NCBI GenBank assembly: GCA_013399015.1
Contig: VWZX01010033.1
Location: forward strand, 101,001 to 165,000
Source of the DNA: Galbula dea
Lineage: Eukaryota > Chordata > Aves > Piciformes > Galbulidae
Direction of reading: 5' to 3'
DNA length: 64,000 bases
Shown: piece by piece, positions 12,071 through 34,441 of the stretch
Layout: the number at the start of each line of letters is the position of its first letter
Numbering within the stretch: position 1 is the first letter of the stretch
The notes under the pieces: model-generated
The model's input: only the letters and a program-made list of their open reading frames with translations
Database searches by the model: none
Told to the model about the DNA's origin: nothing
Made by a program: the position numbers and the translations under genes

Positions 12071-14128
12071 AAATTTGACAGGACTAACTGTATTTTACAC
12101 ATTCATGTTTCTTAGTAATGATGCACTTGCTTGGTGATCACCTCAAGAAAATCAGAAGTAAGGTTTATGAAATATTTTTGGCTTCAAAGTTATTTGATTT
12201 ACTTCTGATTTTCTCATACTTAAGTATTTATTAGACTTAAAATTTATCATTTTATTCTTTGTTCTACCTTGCTTCCCTGGGGTCTGTATTTCTTATTTAG
12301 CCAAAACTCTCACTGACATGATTTCTTATTTAGCCAAAACTCTCACTGACACCAAGTAATAAATCCAAGGCCCAATTCTGCTCCCATGTTCGGGCTTATG
12401 ATAAGGAGATTTGCACAACGGATTACTTTTTTTCCCTATTCAGCTTAAATGCAAGTACTGCCCATTTAATCTATGTCATGTTATTTTCCCATTATACTGT
12501 TACGTACATATGCAGGTTTCTGTATATGAAACCAACACTCATGGAACTTAGTATGCAACACAGTCTGAAAGGCATAATTCAATCATGAGAATATAAATGG
12601 TGCTATTTGTCATTTACCCGCTACTGATTTAGCTACATATTTTGGTGCCAAAATAGACTATATATTTCTGATATAGACATATAGTCAAGTGACAGACTGA
12701 ATATCAGTAGTGATGCCACTGAGATTACACCCACCAAAAAAGCACCATGTTGGTTATTTTGATCTTGACTAATACCCTAACTGTAGAGAATGTTTGTACG
12801 TGTGTTTAATTTTACTTCCTCTTTCATAAAGTCCTTAAGTGTGTTCTTCACATGAAGCCCATGTTGGACTTGATGTTGACAGTGCATTTCAGTGTTCTGT
12901 TGAAGAACAGTGCTTATCTTAAGTTTACCTGACAAATTTACACAAGAAAGTGCAGACTCCTAACTGAATATTGACACTGAACACCTTCGTGAGAGCGCAT
13001 GTTTCCTGTTGTCTGGCCTCATACTCTGTCTCTAGTTGAAATGCATATGTTGGATCTTCACTGCACAGATATCCTCATAACATCCACTACTTAGTCAGAA
13101 GTCTTTCACATGCTATATTTCCAGGTGATAAAACACTCATGCTATTCTTAAATTAAAGATTAGAGTCCAACATGCTCCTTCTTGCAGTTGAATTTCCAGC
13201 ATTTGGGCTCTCAGAGCAAATACTTTACCAAATAATCCAGGTGACAGAACAACTTTCTATGTGATGAATGCAAATAATTTGCTAAAAGCAAGATTTCTTG
13301 TCTCTTTTATTAAGATGTAAATGGACTTCATGGATGGTCAAGATTGCAACACAAGCAACTTCTGGGGGCAAATGTGATTCTACAGGTTTACCATGATGCT
13401 ATATGTAGGCTATATTCATTTCTTTCCAGTTCTGAATTTTTAAGGGAGTAGAAACCCACAGTTTTCAAATTGAAGGCTTCTGCCTTTAGGACAATCTCTT
13501 CCATCTTGTTGGAAACAAAAAATAATTGCAGGTCTTCTGAGTATCGGAATGAGCAGCAGGAGTCAAAAAATGTAATTTCTCTATTTATTTATTCTTTGAT
13601 ACATTTTATTTGTTGGGCAAAGGAAATATGTGTCCTCATTACTGGGAAAAATATCTGAGACTAAATATGCTACAGTCTGGGAGACAAATCTCTTGCCAGG
13701 TTAGCAGAAGGCAAATACAACTAATGAAATACACCACTGAACTATATGGCTAACATTTCTGTCATATGTATGATTTAATGAACAATTGCAAAGGCACACA
13801 TTTTAAATGGTGCCTACAATCAGGGGTTAAAAAATGCAATCAAACTACAAAAGTATTTAGTCAAGATGACAAAATATACCTTCATATATCTTTATAACTT
13901 TATTCAGCCAGCATCTCCCTTCTAAATTTACCTAGCCAATAAAATATCTCCAGCGTAAAGTACCCAATGAGATCAGGACAATCAGTAAATATAATGTATA
14001 TATCTCTCCTTGTTAACTCAACCTCATTCATGTTTGGTTTTTAGCACGTAGAGATTTTTGGTTTTCAGCATCTGAAGATCCTGAAGGTCTCTGTGAAGCC
14101 TCCCAACCTCTGAATTCCAACTACCAAC
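12071..14128. other. Intron, one short duplication
   Basis: Apart from the 30 bp duplication at 12288, the text AAGGCCCAATTCTGCTCCCA near 12368 resembles the outer part of the ancient palindromic repeat. Nothing else was recognised. Confidence 0.6.
12288..12350. repeat. 30 bp direct repeat, two copies, period 33
   Basis: The 30 bases beginning ATTTCTTATTTAGCC occur at 12288-12317 and again at 12321-12350 with no mismatch, separated by ATG. This is a simple tandem duplication in intron sequence. Confidence 0.95.
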
Positions 14129-14706
14129 TGTAATGGTTTTGTCCAGGCCACTTCCTTGGTAGCCGGCTTGTAACCAGGAAGTGGTCAGAAGTTCCCAGTG
14201 TTCCATGCAATTTCACATGACTGGCGGTATAAATAGGAGGAGCAGAGGCCTGCTCACTCTCTTCCTTCTGGTGGACTCAGAGACGCAGCTTCTCTGCTAT
14301 CGGTCCTGCCTGTGTGGGGGAGTGAGGCCTTGTAGGCCTCAGAAGCAGCGGTTCCTGAATTTTGAGAATAGTCGTGAGATTTATTCTCTTAAAGCTTACA
14401 TATCTGTTTCGGTTTCTTTTCTTTGTTTTCTTTTTCCCTTGTCCCTTCTTCCCTCTCCCTTTCCCTTTCCCCTTCCCTTCCCAGGGGGGTGTTTTGCAGG
14501 GTTCTCTCTCTACTTTGTATATGGTGTTTCTTGGTATATGGTGTTGTATAGATAAATGTATTAATCTCTAATATAATTTGAATTATTTTGGAGTCTTTAA
14601 TTGTTCTATAGTTTTGTTCATTACTTGCAGAAGGGAAGGAGGGAGGGAAGAAAACTTACACTGTGGGTTTGAGCATTTGGCAGAAAGCCAGGTCCAAACC
14701 ACCACA
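14129..14706 (+). mobile_element. Solo LTR of an endogenous retrovirus, copy 1
   Basis: This 578 bp element begins TGTAATGGTTTTG and ends CCAAACCACCACA, so the ends are TG...CA within an imperfect inverted repeat. It is flanked by the perfect 5 bp target duplication CCAAC (14124-14128 and 14707-14711). A TATAAATA box lies at 14228-14235, 99 bp in, followed by a long CT-rich tract near 14420-14485. No internal retroviral sequence is present, so this is a solo LTR left by recombination between two LTRs. A 5 bp duplication fits several avian ERV classes and the class is not resolved. Copy 2 at 27602-28204 shares the layout. It is oriented antisense to NTRK2. Confidence 0.93.
14228..14235 (+). 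promoter_or_regulatory. TATA box of solo LTR copy 1
   Basis: TATAAATA sits at the position matching the box in copy 2 (99 versus 98 bp from the LTR start). Any transcript from it would be antisense to NTRK2. Confidence 0.7.
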
Positions 14707-14711
14707 CCAAC

Positions 14712-15518
14712 AAATTTCAAGACTGATGAGTTCAGCTTGAATGGCAAGGTTCTTCCTCTGATTCTGGATTTCCCTAAGATTTATCAGTTTTGCTCCTCTG
14801 CATTCTGGCTGTTCAAGTCATGGTGTCCTTTATAGGAAAATGAGCTGCTTATAAATTCTCAGCTCTGGTAACTTCATAAGTTGATGGAAAATCCCCAGGC
14901 TTAGGGCTTAGCTGGCTAAGAAACCACGACAGCAGCCTTTCTTTTGTGGTCAAGCCTCTCAAGGACGATGAAAGTGCTGAGAGAGTGTTTCTCTTGGGAG
15001 ACTTTTCTTCTGTGCACAGGGACCAACTCATTCTATTTATCACCAGTAATGTGTGTCAAAAATTTACCCCTATTCCTCAAAATGTTAGGAAGGTGCAGGG
15101 TGACAGATACAACCTGGAACAAGGCATAATTTGTTACGTGGTAAATGAAAATCAAATGTAGCTTGTCCACTGCAGGCAGTTTGCCATTGCACATTGCTGT
15201 TTTCTACAATCTGTGCAGGATGAGCAGCATGTGGAAATGAACAAATCTGCTGCTGGGGGACAAAGGCCTGGCAGACACTTGCAGTGCAGAGGCACTCCCG
15301 TGTCCCCACTCTGCAGTGACAGCCCATGGACCCAGCAAGGAAATACATGTGCTGGGGCCAGGCTCTGCTGTGGGACTCCTACGGCAAGGATGTCTGAGAG
15401 ATACAAACCAAGTGACTGCATGTCCTCCTTCTGTTGAACCCAATCTGGAAATACAGATAACTACTTCTACTTTCATACCAAATGGCCCATAGCTAGTGAC
15501 CCAAGGGCTGGTGAGAAG
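14712..15518. other. Intron between solo LTR and CR1 block
   Basis: A GC-richer patch lies at 15160-15400. It has overlapping open frames on both strands (up to 90 codons) that I judge to be compositional. Confidence 0.6.
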
Positions 15519-15604
15519 ATTGTCAGACTACTCCAAAACAAAAATAAACCAGTCTGCCTTACAGGATGTGAGTGGTTAGAGCCATGGAAACAGTTGGGTA
15601 TTGA
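15519..15604 (+). repeat. 86 bp block shared with 11760-11845 (copy B)
   Basis: This is the same 86 bp as copy A with roughly one difference per eight to ten bases by eye. It abuts the CR1 at the same point of the element (TCTCCCACAGC). Confidence 0.8.
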
Positions 15605-16510
15605 ACCATCTCCCACAGCATCTTTGCAGATAAACTGAGCAAGAGTGGTCTGCATGATCGAGTAGAGAGGTGGATTGTGAACTAGATGAAGGACAGAAGC
15701 CAGAGAGTTGTGGTCAATGGGATGGAGTCTGGTTGGAGGCTTATGTCTAGTGGACTCCCTCAGGGGTTGGTTCTGGGACCAGTACTTTTCAATCTATTCA
15801 CTGACAACCTCATGAGGGAACAGAATGCACTGTCAGCAAGTTTGTTGATGACACTAAACTGGGTGGAGTGGCTGACATGCCAGAGGGTTATGCTGCTATT
15901 CAGCATGACTTAGACAGGCTGGAGAGTTGGGAAGGGAGACATTGAATGAAATTCAATAAGGCCAAGCGTCGAGTTTTTCAACTGAGAAACATCAACCCCA
16001 TGTATCAGTATAGGTTGGGGACTGACCCTGTTGGAGAGCAGTGAAGGGGAAAGGGACCTGGGGGTCCTGGTGGATGGAATCATGACCATGAGCCAGCAGT
16101 GTGCTCTTGTGGCCAGGAGGGCCAATGGGATNTCTCTGTGAATGCAAGATTTTTTTTTTTCCCAGTTCAGGTGCCAGAGCACCGGAACAGACTGCCCAGA
16201 GAGGTTTTGGAGTCTTCTTCTCTGGAGATATTTAAAATCCATCTGGCCGTGTTTCTGTGTGACCTGGTCTATGCCCAGGGAGGTGGTGGAGTCACCATCC
16301 CTGGAGATTTTTAAGAAGAGGATAGATGTGGTTCTTCAGGGGATGATTTAGGAACAAGATTAGTTTAGGGCTATCGTTTGGACTAGATGATCTTGAGGGT
16401 CCTTTCCAACCGTAATGATTCTGTGATTCTGTGAATCCTGCTGTGGCTGGTGGTTGGACTAGATGATCTTTTGAGGTCCCTTCCAACTCCTAACATTCTG
16501 TGCTTCTGTG
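15605..16510 (+). mobile_element. CR1 LINE with internal deletion and nested CR1
   Basis: The copy reads [17 protein letters not shown], then the [10 protein letters not shown] region, a mutated catalytic box (FVDD near 15841), and MSQQCALVARRANG near 16089-16131. At the single N at 16132 it jumps to sequence encoding [20 protein letters not shown], skipping the region other copies have between these motifs (several hundred bases). After GACCTGGTCTA at 16271 it is interrupted by a younger CR1 (16272-16433), then resumes with AATCCTGCTGTGGCTGG and ends in the usual 3' UTR at 16510. It is antisense to NTRK2. Confidence 0.93.
16272..16433 (+). mobile_element. Younger CR1 3' fragment nested in older CR1
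   Basis: About 162 bp starting TGCCCAGGGAGGTGGTGGAG, encoding the terminal [20 protein letters not shown] segment with stop, then a 3' UTR ending ATTCTGTGATTCTGTG. It matches the subfamily seen at 31986, 42736 and 58993 and differs from its host copy. The host copy's uninterrupted sequence can be read at 9818-9845, which fixes both junctions to within a few bases. Confidence 0.9.
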
Positions 16511-26368
<9,858 letters not shown>

Positions 26369-26835
26369 TCACAGAATCACAGAATATTAGGAGTTGGAAG
26401 GGACCTCGAAAGACCATCTAGTCCAACCTCCCTGCCACAGCAGGATTCCCTAGACCAGGTCACACAGAAGCATGTCCAGACAGGTCTTGAATACCTCCAG
26501 AGAAAGAGACTCCACAACCTCTCTGGGCAGTCTGTTCCAGTGCTCTGGCACCTGAACTGGGAAAAAATTCCTACGTGTGTTCACACGGAACCTCCTATGC
26601 TTCACCTTATAGCCACTGCCTCTTGTCCTGTCACTGGGCTTCAGCGAGAAGAGCCTGACCCCATCCACCTGACACTCACCCTTCACATACTTAAAAGCAT
26701 AGATGAGGTCACCCCTTAGTCTCCTCTTCTCCAAGCTAAAGAGACCCAGCTCCCTCAGCCTTTCCTCATCAGGAAGATGTTCCAGCCCCTTCATCATCTT
26801 GGTGGCTCTGCACTGGACTCTTTCAAGCAGTTCCC
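26369..26835 (-). mobile_element. CR1 LINE 3' fragment
   Basis: The 3' end is at the low coordinate (TCACAGAATCACAGAATATT, then GTTGGAAGGGACCTCG). The minus-strand frame is open for 115 codons (26450-26797): [48 protein letters not shown]. The element ends at the ELLERVQ-equivalent near 26835. It belongs to the same group as the 9097 copy, lies in sense orientation to NTRK2, and carries no catalytic part. Confidence 0.95.
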
Positions 26836-27601
26836 TACACTGCTATTTGTTGAGGCCATGTTTTGCGTTGCATTATTTCAGACTTCTTCTAATACTTAGG
26901 TAGTTGGCTGAGGCAACACATCTTACTACCAGCTGCTACTGGAACAATCCACATGACCTTCCTATAAATCAAACTACAGAAAGAGTCTTGAAGTGGATAG
27001 CAGAATGCCTCAGCTAAACAGACTCAGGTGACAAATAAAAGGGAGAGGCTCTCAAATGCAGAATCAGAAAGAACATATGAATTTTGCTTGCACCTGGCAG
27101 AGCCTTGAAAGCACATATACTCAGCCTTTTGTTTAGACGGTCACAAATGAGCACTGTGTCCACCTCTTTCTTCCTCCATTTATTGTGTCAAAGATATAAG
27201 CAATCTACTCTGCATGTTTGTTCTCCAAGCTCTAACAAGATCTCTCGGAGGCTAAAATATCCTGCATCCTCCTCACAATACAGTTCTGTGCGTCACACAT
27301 CATTCCAATTACCCCTAAAGTCACTACTAATGGCTTAGGCACACAGGGAAACAACAAGAGTAATAATTATAAAAAAACCCTGCCAATTTAGCTCTGTGTT
27401 TGGAGCTGTGTAGTTACAAGGATGCATCTGCTTAGTTAAGTGTTCTGAAGCAGCTCAGGTAAAGAAGATTATTTATAGAGATGATTTTATGCTGTGATAC
27501 CTTAATAACCATGGCTTCTTCCATGAAAAATGATGTTGACTGCTAGGAAGATTTCTCATCTGACTTCCTGTTAGCACTGGCTCTTCCTTTTCTGGGAAGA
27601 G
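26836..27601. other. Intron between CR1 and solo LTR
   Basis: No feature seen other than the left copy of the LTR target duplication at 27597-27601. Confidence 0.7.
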
Positions 27602-28204
27602 TGTAATGGTTTGGCCCAGGCCTTTTCTTGGTAACCAGCTTGTAACCAGGGAAGTGGTCATGTTCCCAGTATTCCATATGATTTTTAAGTAACTCGGGGT
27701 ATAAATAAGGAGGGGAAGAGGCCTTCGTGCTGTCTTCCCTTCTGGTGGATCCGAAGACACAGGTTCTCTGCTATTGGTCTCACCCGTGCAGAGGAGTCAA
27801 GCCTTGCAGGCTTTGTAGGCCTTGAGAGGCAGCGGTTGCTGGCATCGGTCAGTGTGACTCTGCTATCTTAAGGAGAGTTGTAAGATTCTGTTTTTATTAG
27901 TTCTATCCTGGGTTTCAAGTGTACATACCTGTTTTAGTTTCCCTTTTCTCTTTTTTCCTCTTTTTCCCCTTTTTTCCCTTTTTCCTTCCTTTTCCCTTTC
28001 CCTTGGGGATTTCCCCTACTGTGTACATAGTAGTTTAATTGTATATAACTGCTATATATGTATATATACTTTTGATATAATTCGGGTTGTTTCGGGCTCT
28101 TTAGTTTCTCTTGTAGTTTCTCTAAAACTCTAAGAGGGAAAGAGGGGGAAGGCTTTCACTGTGACCTTGCACATTTGGCAGGGAGCCAGGTCCAAACCAT
28201 CACA
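27602..28204 (+). mobile_element. Solo LTR of an endogenous retrovirus, copy 2
   Basis: This 603 bp element runs from TGTAATGGTTTGGCCCAG to CCAAACCATCACA with the perfect 5 bp target duplication AAGAG (27597-27601 and 28205-28209). A TATAAATA box lies at 27700-27707, and CT-rich and AT-rich blocks follow in the same order as in copy 1. Many substitutions separate the two copies, so they are independent insertions of one family and not the two LTRs of one provirus, as their different target duplications also show. No primer-binding site, gag, pol or env lies next to either copy. It is antisense to NTRK2. Confidence 0.94.
27700..27707 (+). promoter_or_regulatory. TATA box of solo LTR copy 2
   Basis: TATAAATA at 98 bp from the LTR start, positionally equivalent to the box in copy 1. 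Confidence 0.7.
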
Positions 28205-31200
28205 AAGAGGGACCAGTCTGTTTCAGGACACGGTAATAGCATGCCATCATGTCAGAAATGAGTGCATGTCACTTCAGTCAGCATCACCTCTGCTGAATTT
28301 CAAGGCTATACTGAATCTTCTCTCTTCTTCCTTTTGGGAAGGGTGTATTTTTTTACTAGTTAAACACCTTTTTCTGAGAAAGCAATTACACAAGATTTCT
28401 TTTCCCATGAGGCTCCCATATTTGCTGTAGATTCTAAGTACTTCTTTTCTGTACGATTAAAAGGTAAGTTTTATCCTTCAACAAGAGCAGATATTAATTT
28501 TTTTCTGTTATCAAGCTAGGATCCAACTTTCTTAGGAGAACAGTCTTTTTACCTTAACTCTTGAACTGCTCTTTTATCTTTCACTCCCTCTGGAAGACAA
28601 TTCACTGATGACACAGCTTTGCACACTTTTTTCTGACTAAGGTGCTGTAAACTTTGATTTTAATATTCCACATTCCTAAGTTCAACAACTGTATGCAACT
28701 GTGATATCGAATCATGCTTATGCAATTCTATTAGACTAGATAACAGAGCCCAGCAGAATACAAAGTAATGTAATTATAGAAACATTATTTTATATTATTG
28801 GTCTCTTAAAACGCTGCATGCTGAATATAGGGAATTGAATTAAATGGTGCATTAATACCTAAGTAGAACGTAAGGAAAAAAAATGAAAGCTGGCTGAATA
28901 AGCTTCCCAAAGAGAAGCCAGTTTAGTCTCACTTTGCTTAGTAGAGCTGTTCAAAGTCAAGTCAGACTCTTCTGCAAATCTAGAGTGGGCTTGTTAAAAT
29001 GGTGGTCTCTGCTTTGCAGCTGCTGATGCTTTTAATGAGGGAAAGTTCAAGGCAAGGTGCTTCTTTGCTTTCTCAGCAGTTCAGCTGTGCAGAGCAACAG
29101 CATTTCCTGCCTCTCCCCACTTTCTCACTGACACTTCCAGTCTCATATCCCCATACTTGCCAGCTCCCCATACGTAAGACGTATTAGTCTTAGTTTCAGT
29201 AAAGTTATCTCAATAGTCACTGTCACAGAGTTGCAAATCAAGTATTATGGGGTTAATCCTGCTTTGTTTGTGGTGAAGAAAACACAAGAATAGTATCACC
29301 CCAAGCAATACTATAACCAAGTCCATCCTGCTAAATCACAATTGCTCTTCACAGCTCAAACAGTCCATGTCCTTTTATTCCACTGGAGCATACTAAGCCA
29401 CCAAACAACACTGTAGACACTAAGTCTATGACTCAGAAAACTAAGGCTTGCCAGGCTTGGGTGTTTAGAGAATAAATAATTTCACATCTTGTGACAGGTA
29501 TCATTAATCTGTTTAAATAATTTGCACCCACCAATGCTTGTTTAAGCTCGTTCTCCGTTGCTTCTTGATAAATGAGATAAGAAAAACTTTCTGACACCAT
29601 CCTAGAAGTTTGGTTCCTATCCAAGAGCATGCTCCCAGGAAGTCAGGGCAACCAGAACAGAGATCTGTAGAACTTCCCCACCCCCACAAGACAAATGTCT
29701 CTGTTCTCTTTCAGCATGCATTTCTAACAATCTCTGATTAACAGAAGGAAGTGGGCTCCTTGGAGGTCTCTTGCAGGAGTAAGTGCCTGAAAATAAAAGT
29801 TTACAGTCAAGAAATAGCCCTTAGGAGTCTGTTCCCTTATAACTACTGAAATCGAAAATCATGATGAAGCCACACCACTTTGATGTAATATTTCATTTGA
29901 TGAAGAATCCAAGGTGGCTTGCTTTTGTTTTCATGCAAAAAATAAATGTTTTCTTTCCTCATTTGTTGCAGATTCACAAGAAGACTAAATTGCATTGTTA
30001 GCACTGTATTTCTTTTGTAGAAAGCAAGAAAGTTAGAGTGCCAGATTTTCTTTCCTATGTTGAATAATTTAAATAACAAATCTAAAGAAACAATAGGTAT
30101 GTCATGCCAGTTTCATAGCACTAGATTTTCAGTGTTGCTACGTGTGAAAAGGTCAGTCACACTGACTTAAATGTCCTTCCCCTAAAAAGCATGTTCCTCT
30201 TGCTGGAAAACTTATTTCAAATGCCTGACTCCTCTAGAGAGCAACAAACACACAATCTGGGTAATTTCCACTGAAATGGCTGCGCACAGATTTTATGCAG
30301 TCAAGTATTTCGTAAGGCTTTTTTGTTCTGGCTTTGAATCTAAGAATCACAGCTGCTTATTTGTTTGCTTTGGTTTTATTCTGGAGCAAGATTGTGAAAG
30401 AATCCCAGTTAGTCCCTTTCAGCTGCGCTTCTTCTCACAATCTCATCTATATTCCCCTGTATGCACACACTCACACATCCCTTTACATACAAGCTTAGAG
30501 CATTTCAGAGGTCAAAGTTTCTGCAAGAGAGGCTTCTAAACAGGGAGGAGTCCCTAGGATAATCCAGGGGATCACTTTATAAAACAAATCACTCCCCAAA
30601 AGCTATGTGACCTACAGGACGCATGGACAATATTACAGGTGTCTAGGTCTGGAACAGATTGGCAAGGCAGCTGACCCAAGAAACCTTCTCTGCAGCACTG
30701 CAAAAACCTGTAAGAAAAATGATGAGGTCTCTAGCATACTGGATTTGCTAGTACTATCTGCGTAGGACAAAATGTGCATGACCCCTCTCTGAACCAGCCT
30801 CACTCCAGAGCCAGCTCTGCTCAGGGATGTCATCAATGAAGCCTCAGCCTCACAGCAGAAATATTGCTGATTTCTTTCTCCTTTCAGCCAGAATGGGAGG
30901 TATTTGTATGACAGATCTCACAACCACAACCTGGCGTGCATCTTCAAACTCTTAAGCACCATCACCAATAAATCTGAACAGTCTGTCCCTGGTGAGGTAC
31001 ATGCTACTATTATTCTCAATTTGGAGGCAACAGGATTTCCTCTGAGCAGTTTGCTGATTTTCCTAGTGCTGCAGGTGGGATCTTTGTCAAAGTCACAACC
31101 AGGACCCAGGAAGCACTGCTAGCCCCTCCTGTCGAACCACAGAGCCCTTTGGGACTCATAGCCCTCTTTCAGCTGTATGATAAATGGTGGCTACACAGCT

Positions 31201-31985
31201 TCATGGGCACTGCTTTATGGACACGATTGCAGTATCTACAGCTTAGATGATTTGCCCTGTCATAAAGAGTGAGGAATTTATGGTCTTTTATTATTGGTAG
31301 TCAAATGACACATAGAATAGAGACAAAAGTCTAGCAGGGATGTAGTGTATTAGACAAATATGTAAGCCAGAGAAGTAAGGATGCCAGGCAGCAGAAAATG
31401 TGAAGGAAGGAAATTAAAAAAAAATTCTCTTTTAACATAGATCAGCAAGATCATTCATTATAGTCACTAACAGGTTTGGATATCTTGGAAATGTGGGTAA
31501 AATCACAATCCTTAAAAAACCTAACAGTGAAAAATCATCCCAATAAGAAAAACATTATGGAATGTGTTTGCTGGCATGAAGCAAAGAAAGGATATTTAAC
31601 TTAAAATCAAATTCTTGTTGTCCTTCATTTATTTAAAAAACTATTTAATTAACAATTGCTTCCCTCCACACTTCTTATAAATAATCTAATTGTTAGCATT
31701 CCCATTCCTAAGGCTAAGAATTAGGTCCTCTGATGTCTAGAAGGTAACTACAATGTGTACAGAAGCAACACTAGTTTCTCCCTGCTGCTATGGCATTCAG
31801 TCTTTATGCAATAGAACAGCAAATCTATTTGGAGTAGCCAACTTGACTGATACTCCAAATTCTGCTTAGTTAGACATGGTAAGATCATATAGCAGATACA
31901 CTATATTGCAGAGAAATGCTCCCTCATATTAAACTTTCATTTGTTGCTTGGGTTTTGTGTGTGTGTTCATTTTTTTTTAAAAAAA
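28205..31985. other. Intron, no element recognised
   Basis: AT-rich. Short open frames without known motifs. Confidence 0.65.
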
Positions 31986-32757
31986 GCAAAGGCTAAATGT
32001 AAAGTCCTGCATTTTGGGCTTAACAACCCCCAGCAGCGCTACAGGCTCAGGAAGGTGTGGCTGGAGAGCTCCCCAGCAGAGAAAGACTTGGGGGTGCTGA
32101 TTGACGGCCGGCTGAACATGAGTCAGCAGTGTGCCCAGGTGGCTAAGAAGGTCAATGGCATCCTGGCTTGCATCAGGAATAGTGTGACCAGCAGGAGCAG
32201 GGAGGTGATCTTGCCACTGTACTCGGCACTGGTGAGGCCACACCTTGAGTACTGTGTGCAGTTGTGTGCACCGCAGTTTAGGAAGGACATTGAGGTACTA
32301 GAGAGGGTGCAGAGAAGGGCAACTAAGCTAGTCAGGGGTCTGGAAAACAGGCCTTCTGAGGAGAGGCTTAGGGAGCTGGGCTTGTTTAGTCTGGAGAAGA
32401 GGAGGCTGAGGGGAGATCTTATCGCTCTCTTCAGCTACTTGAAAGGCCATTCTAGGGAGGTGGGTGTTGGCCTCTTCTCCCTTGTGACTAGTGACAGGAC
32501 TAGAGGGAATGGGCTTAAGCTGAGCCAGAGTAGGTTTAGATTAGATATTAGGAAGAATTTCTTTACTGAAAGAGTGGTTAGATATTGGAATAGGCTGGCC
32601 AGGGAGGTGGTGGAGTCACCATCCCTGGAGGTTTTTAAGAACAGGACAGATGTGTTTCTTCAGGGGATGATTTAGGGGTAAGGGTAGTGTAGGGCTACTG
32701 GTTGGACTAGATGATCTTGAGGGTCCTTTCCAACTGTAATGATTCTGTGATTCTGTA
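31986..32757 (+). mobile_element. CR1 LINE 3' half, young subfamily
   Basis: The plus-strand frame is open from the element start to its natural stop at 32675: [95 protein letters not shown] and a terminal FLQGMI. The 3' UTR ends GATTCTGTGATTCTGTAAAT. By eye it differs from the 42736 copy at about 18 of 228 residues. The catalytic RT boxes are missing through 5' truncation. The open frame extends a little into upstream intron sequence (from 31941) by chance. It is antisense to NTRK2. Confidence 0.96.
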
Positions 32758-34441
32758 AATGAAACTATTTCTCTTCTTTAAATCCACCCTGATTGTTTCT
32801 GGGGAGTACAGAGATACCATCTACAGACCCCTCCTAAGTAAGCAAATTAGCTGAAAACACAATACAGAAAAATCTAGAGATACTCAGAGACCTGAGGAAA
32901 GAGTGAAAAACTGAGATTTTTTTTATCCTAAACAGAAGTCTAAGGAGGTATGTGAGAACACTCTTCCAATGGAATGGAACAATCTTTATTTCATACCGGT
33001 GCTGGGTAGGAATGAAAAGCTACATAACAAAAGTACATCAAGAAAGACAGAGGTAAAATGCTAGAAAAACATCCTCGGGCACTGGAATTGCTCAGAAATC
33101 TCCACTTCTAGAGATCTTGAAGCCACATCAAGAAAATACTGGTTGAAAAAGATATAGGTGTAGTTGATACAGGCTTAGAACAGGAAAGAATATTGCAGGT
33201 CCCCTTTTAGCTGTAATCTTCCATAATGACAAAAAGGCAGACCTTGAGTGGTGTTATTAAAACTACTTTGGATTCTTCATACATTAATTTATCTCTGCTC
33301 AGCACTCTGTGACGCCTGTCACTCAATGAATACACATCAATAAAATACATATATTCAATGCTTTAGCATATTGCTTTTCCAGGCTGCAGAATCAGGACAG
33401 GTCTAGTCAGGTGAGAAGTATGTCAATCAGAAACGAATCCACAGCCTACAGTGGGTTATTCTACTAGAACACATATTTTTATTGCATTCTTTACATACAA
33501 CTTATTTCAGCAGTTTTCCCCCTTAATTGTTTCAGAATAATTTTCATTAGTGGAAGCATTAACCACATGACACTATAACACAAAGTCTACCATCATTTCT
33601 CAAGTTTTTTGAGTGGAAGATTCTTACAGGTCCCCAAACCTGCACAAATTATTAAGTCATTCTTCTGTCCTACATTGAAATATACCTCTCAGTTTGTTCT
33701 AAACAAGCAGTCCAGCATAATAACTTCACATTCAATTTTTTCATTTACAGTCACACTAGCTAACCTTAAACATGACACCTGCAAAGGAGCAAAACTAAAT
33801 TATTACACACAATCAACACAAACATCACACCCAAATTCTAAACATCTGCAGAACTCTAGTTTTGCTGTTTACTCAGCTCTCACTAATTTGATCTTGCAGC
33901 CCAACTAAAGCTTTCTTGGATTTGCACTGATTTAGACTGGTTCCTCATCTCCAAACATTCCCCATCCTTAAAAACAAAATTCTGTTTTAGAAACAAAATT
34001 CACACACCCACCTACACTTGAAGAGGAGGGCATGCGAAGATGGTGAACTAACACTCCATCATCTATTCCTTGTCAAACAACCTACTCTCCTTGGTTGAAC
34101 AGGCTTTGGGTCTTCATGGCTCATATTTGGCATGTGCTCAGGAGGCAGTATCTGGCCTTTGGAAAAGGGTGCTGAAAGGATAGGAGGCTTCAGCACAAGA
34201 AGAGAGGCTGTCTGAAACTGGCCCGCAGAGACCATAAAGCAAGCAATAGCATACTTTTCTTCCTAGGCATGAATGACTGACATTTTATTCCAATTTACAT
34301 TAGATTGCTTAGCAACAGTGAAACTGATTCTTTTTGTGTGTCTGCCACAGCACCTGTTTCAGTGTCCTTCTCTACAGCCCTTGTCCCTAGAGCACTCAGC
34401 AACCATACATGTCCCTAGCCTTCATAGATCATATGATTATT
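32758..34441. other. Intron between two opposed CR1 copies
   Basis: This would be the loop if the 31986 and 34442 copies paired in RNA. No other feature. Confidence 0.65.

Noticed and set aside
15085..15476. Cluster of overlapping 70-90 codon open frames on both strands
   Set aside because: GC-richer patch; frames overlap antiparallel and lack motifs.
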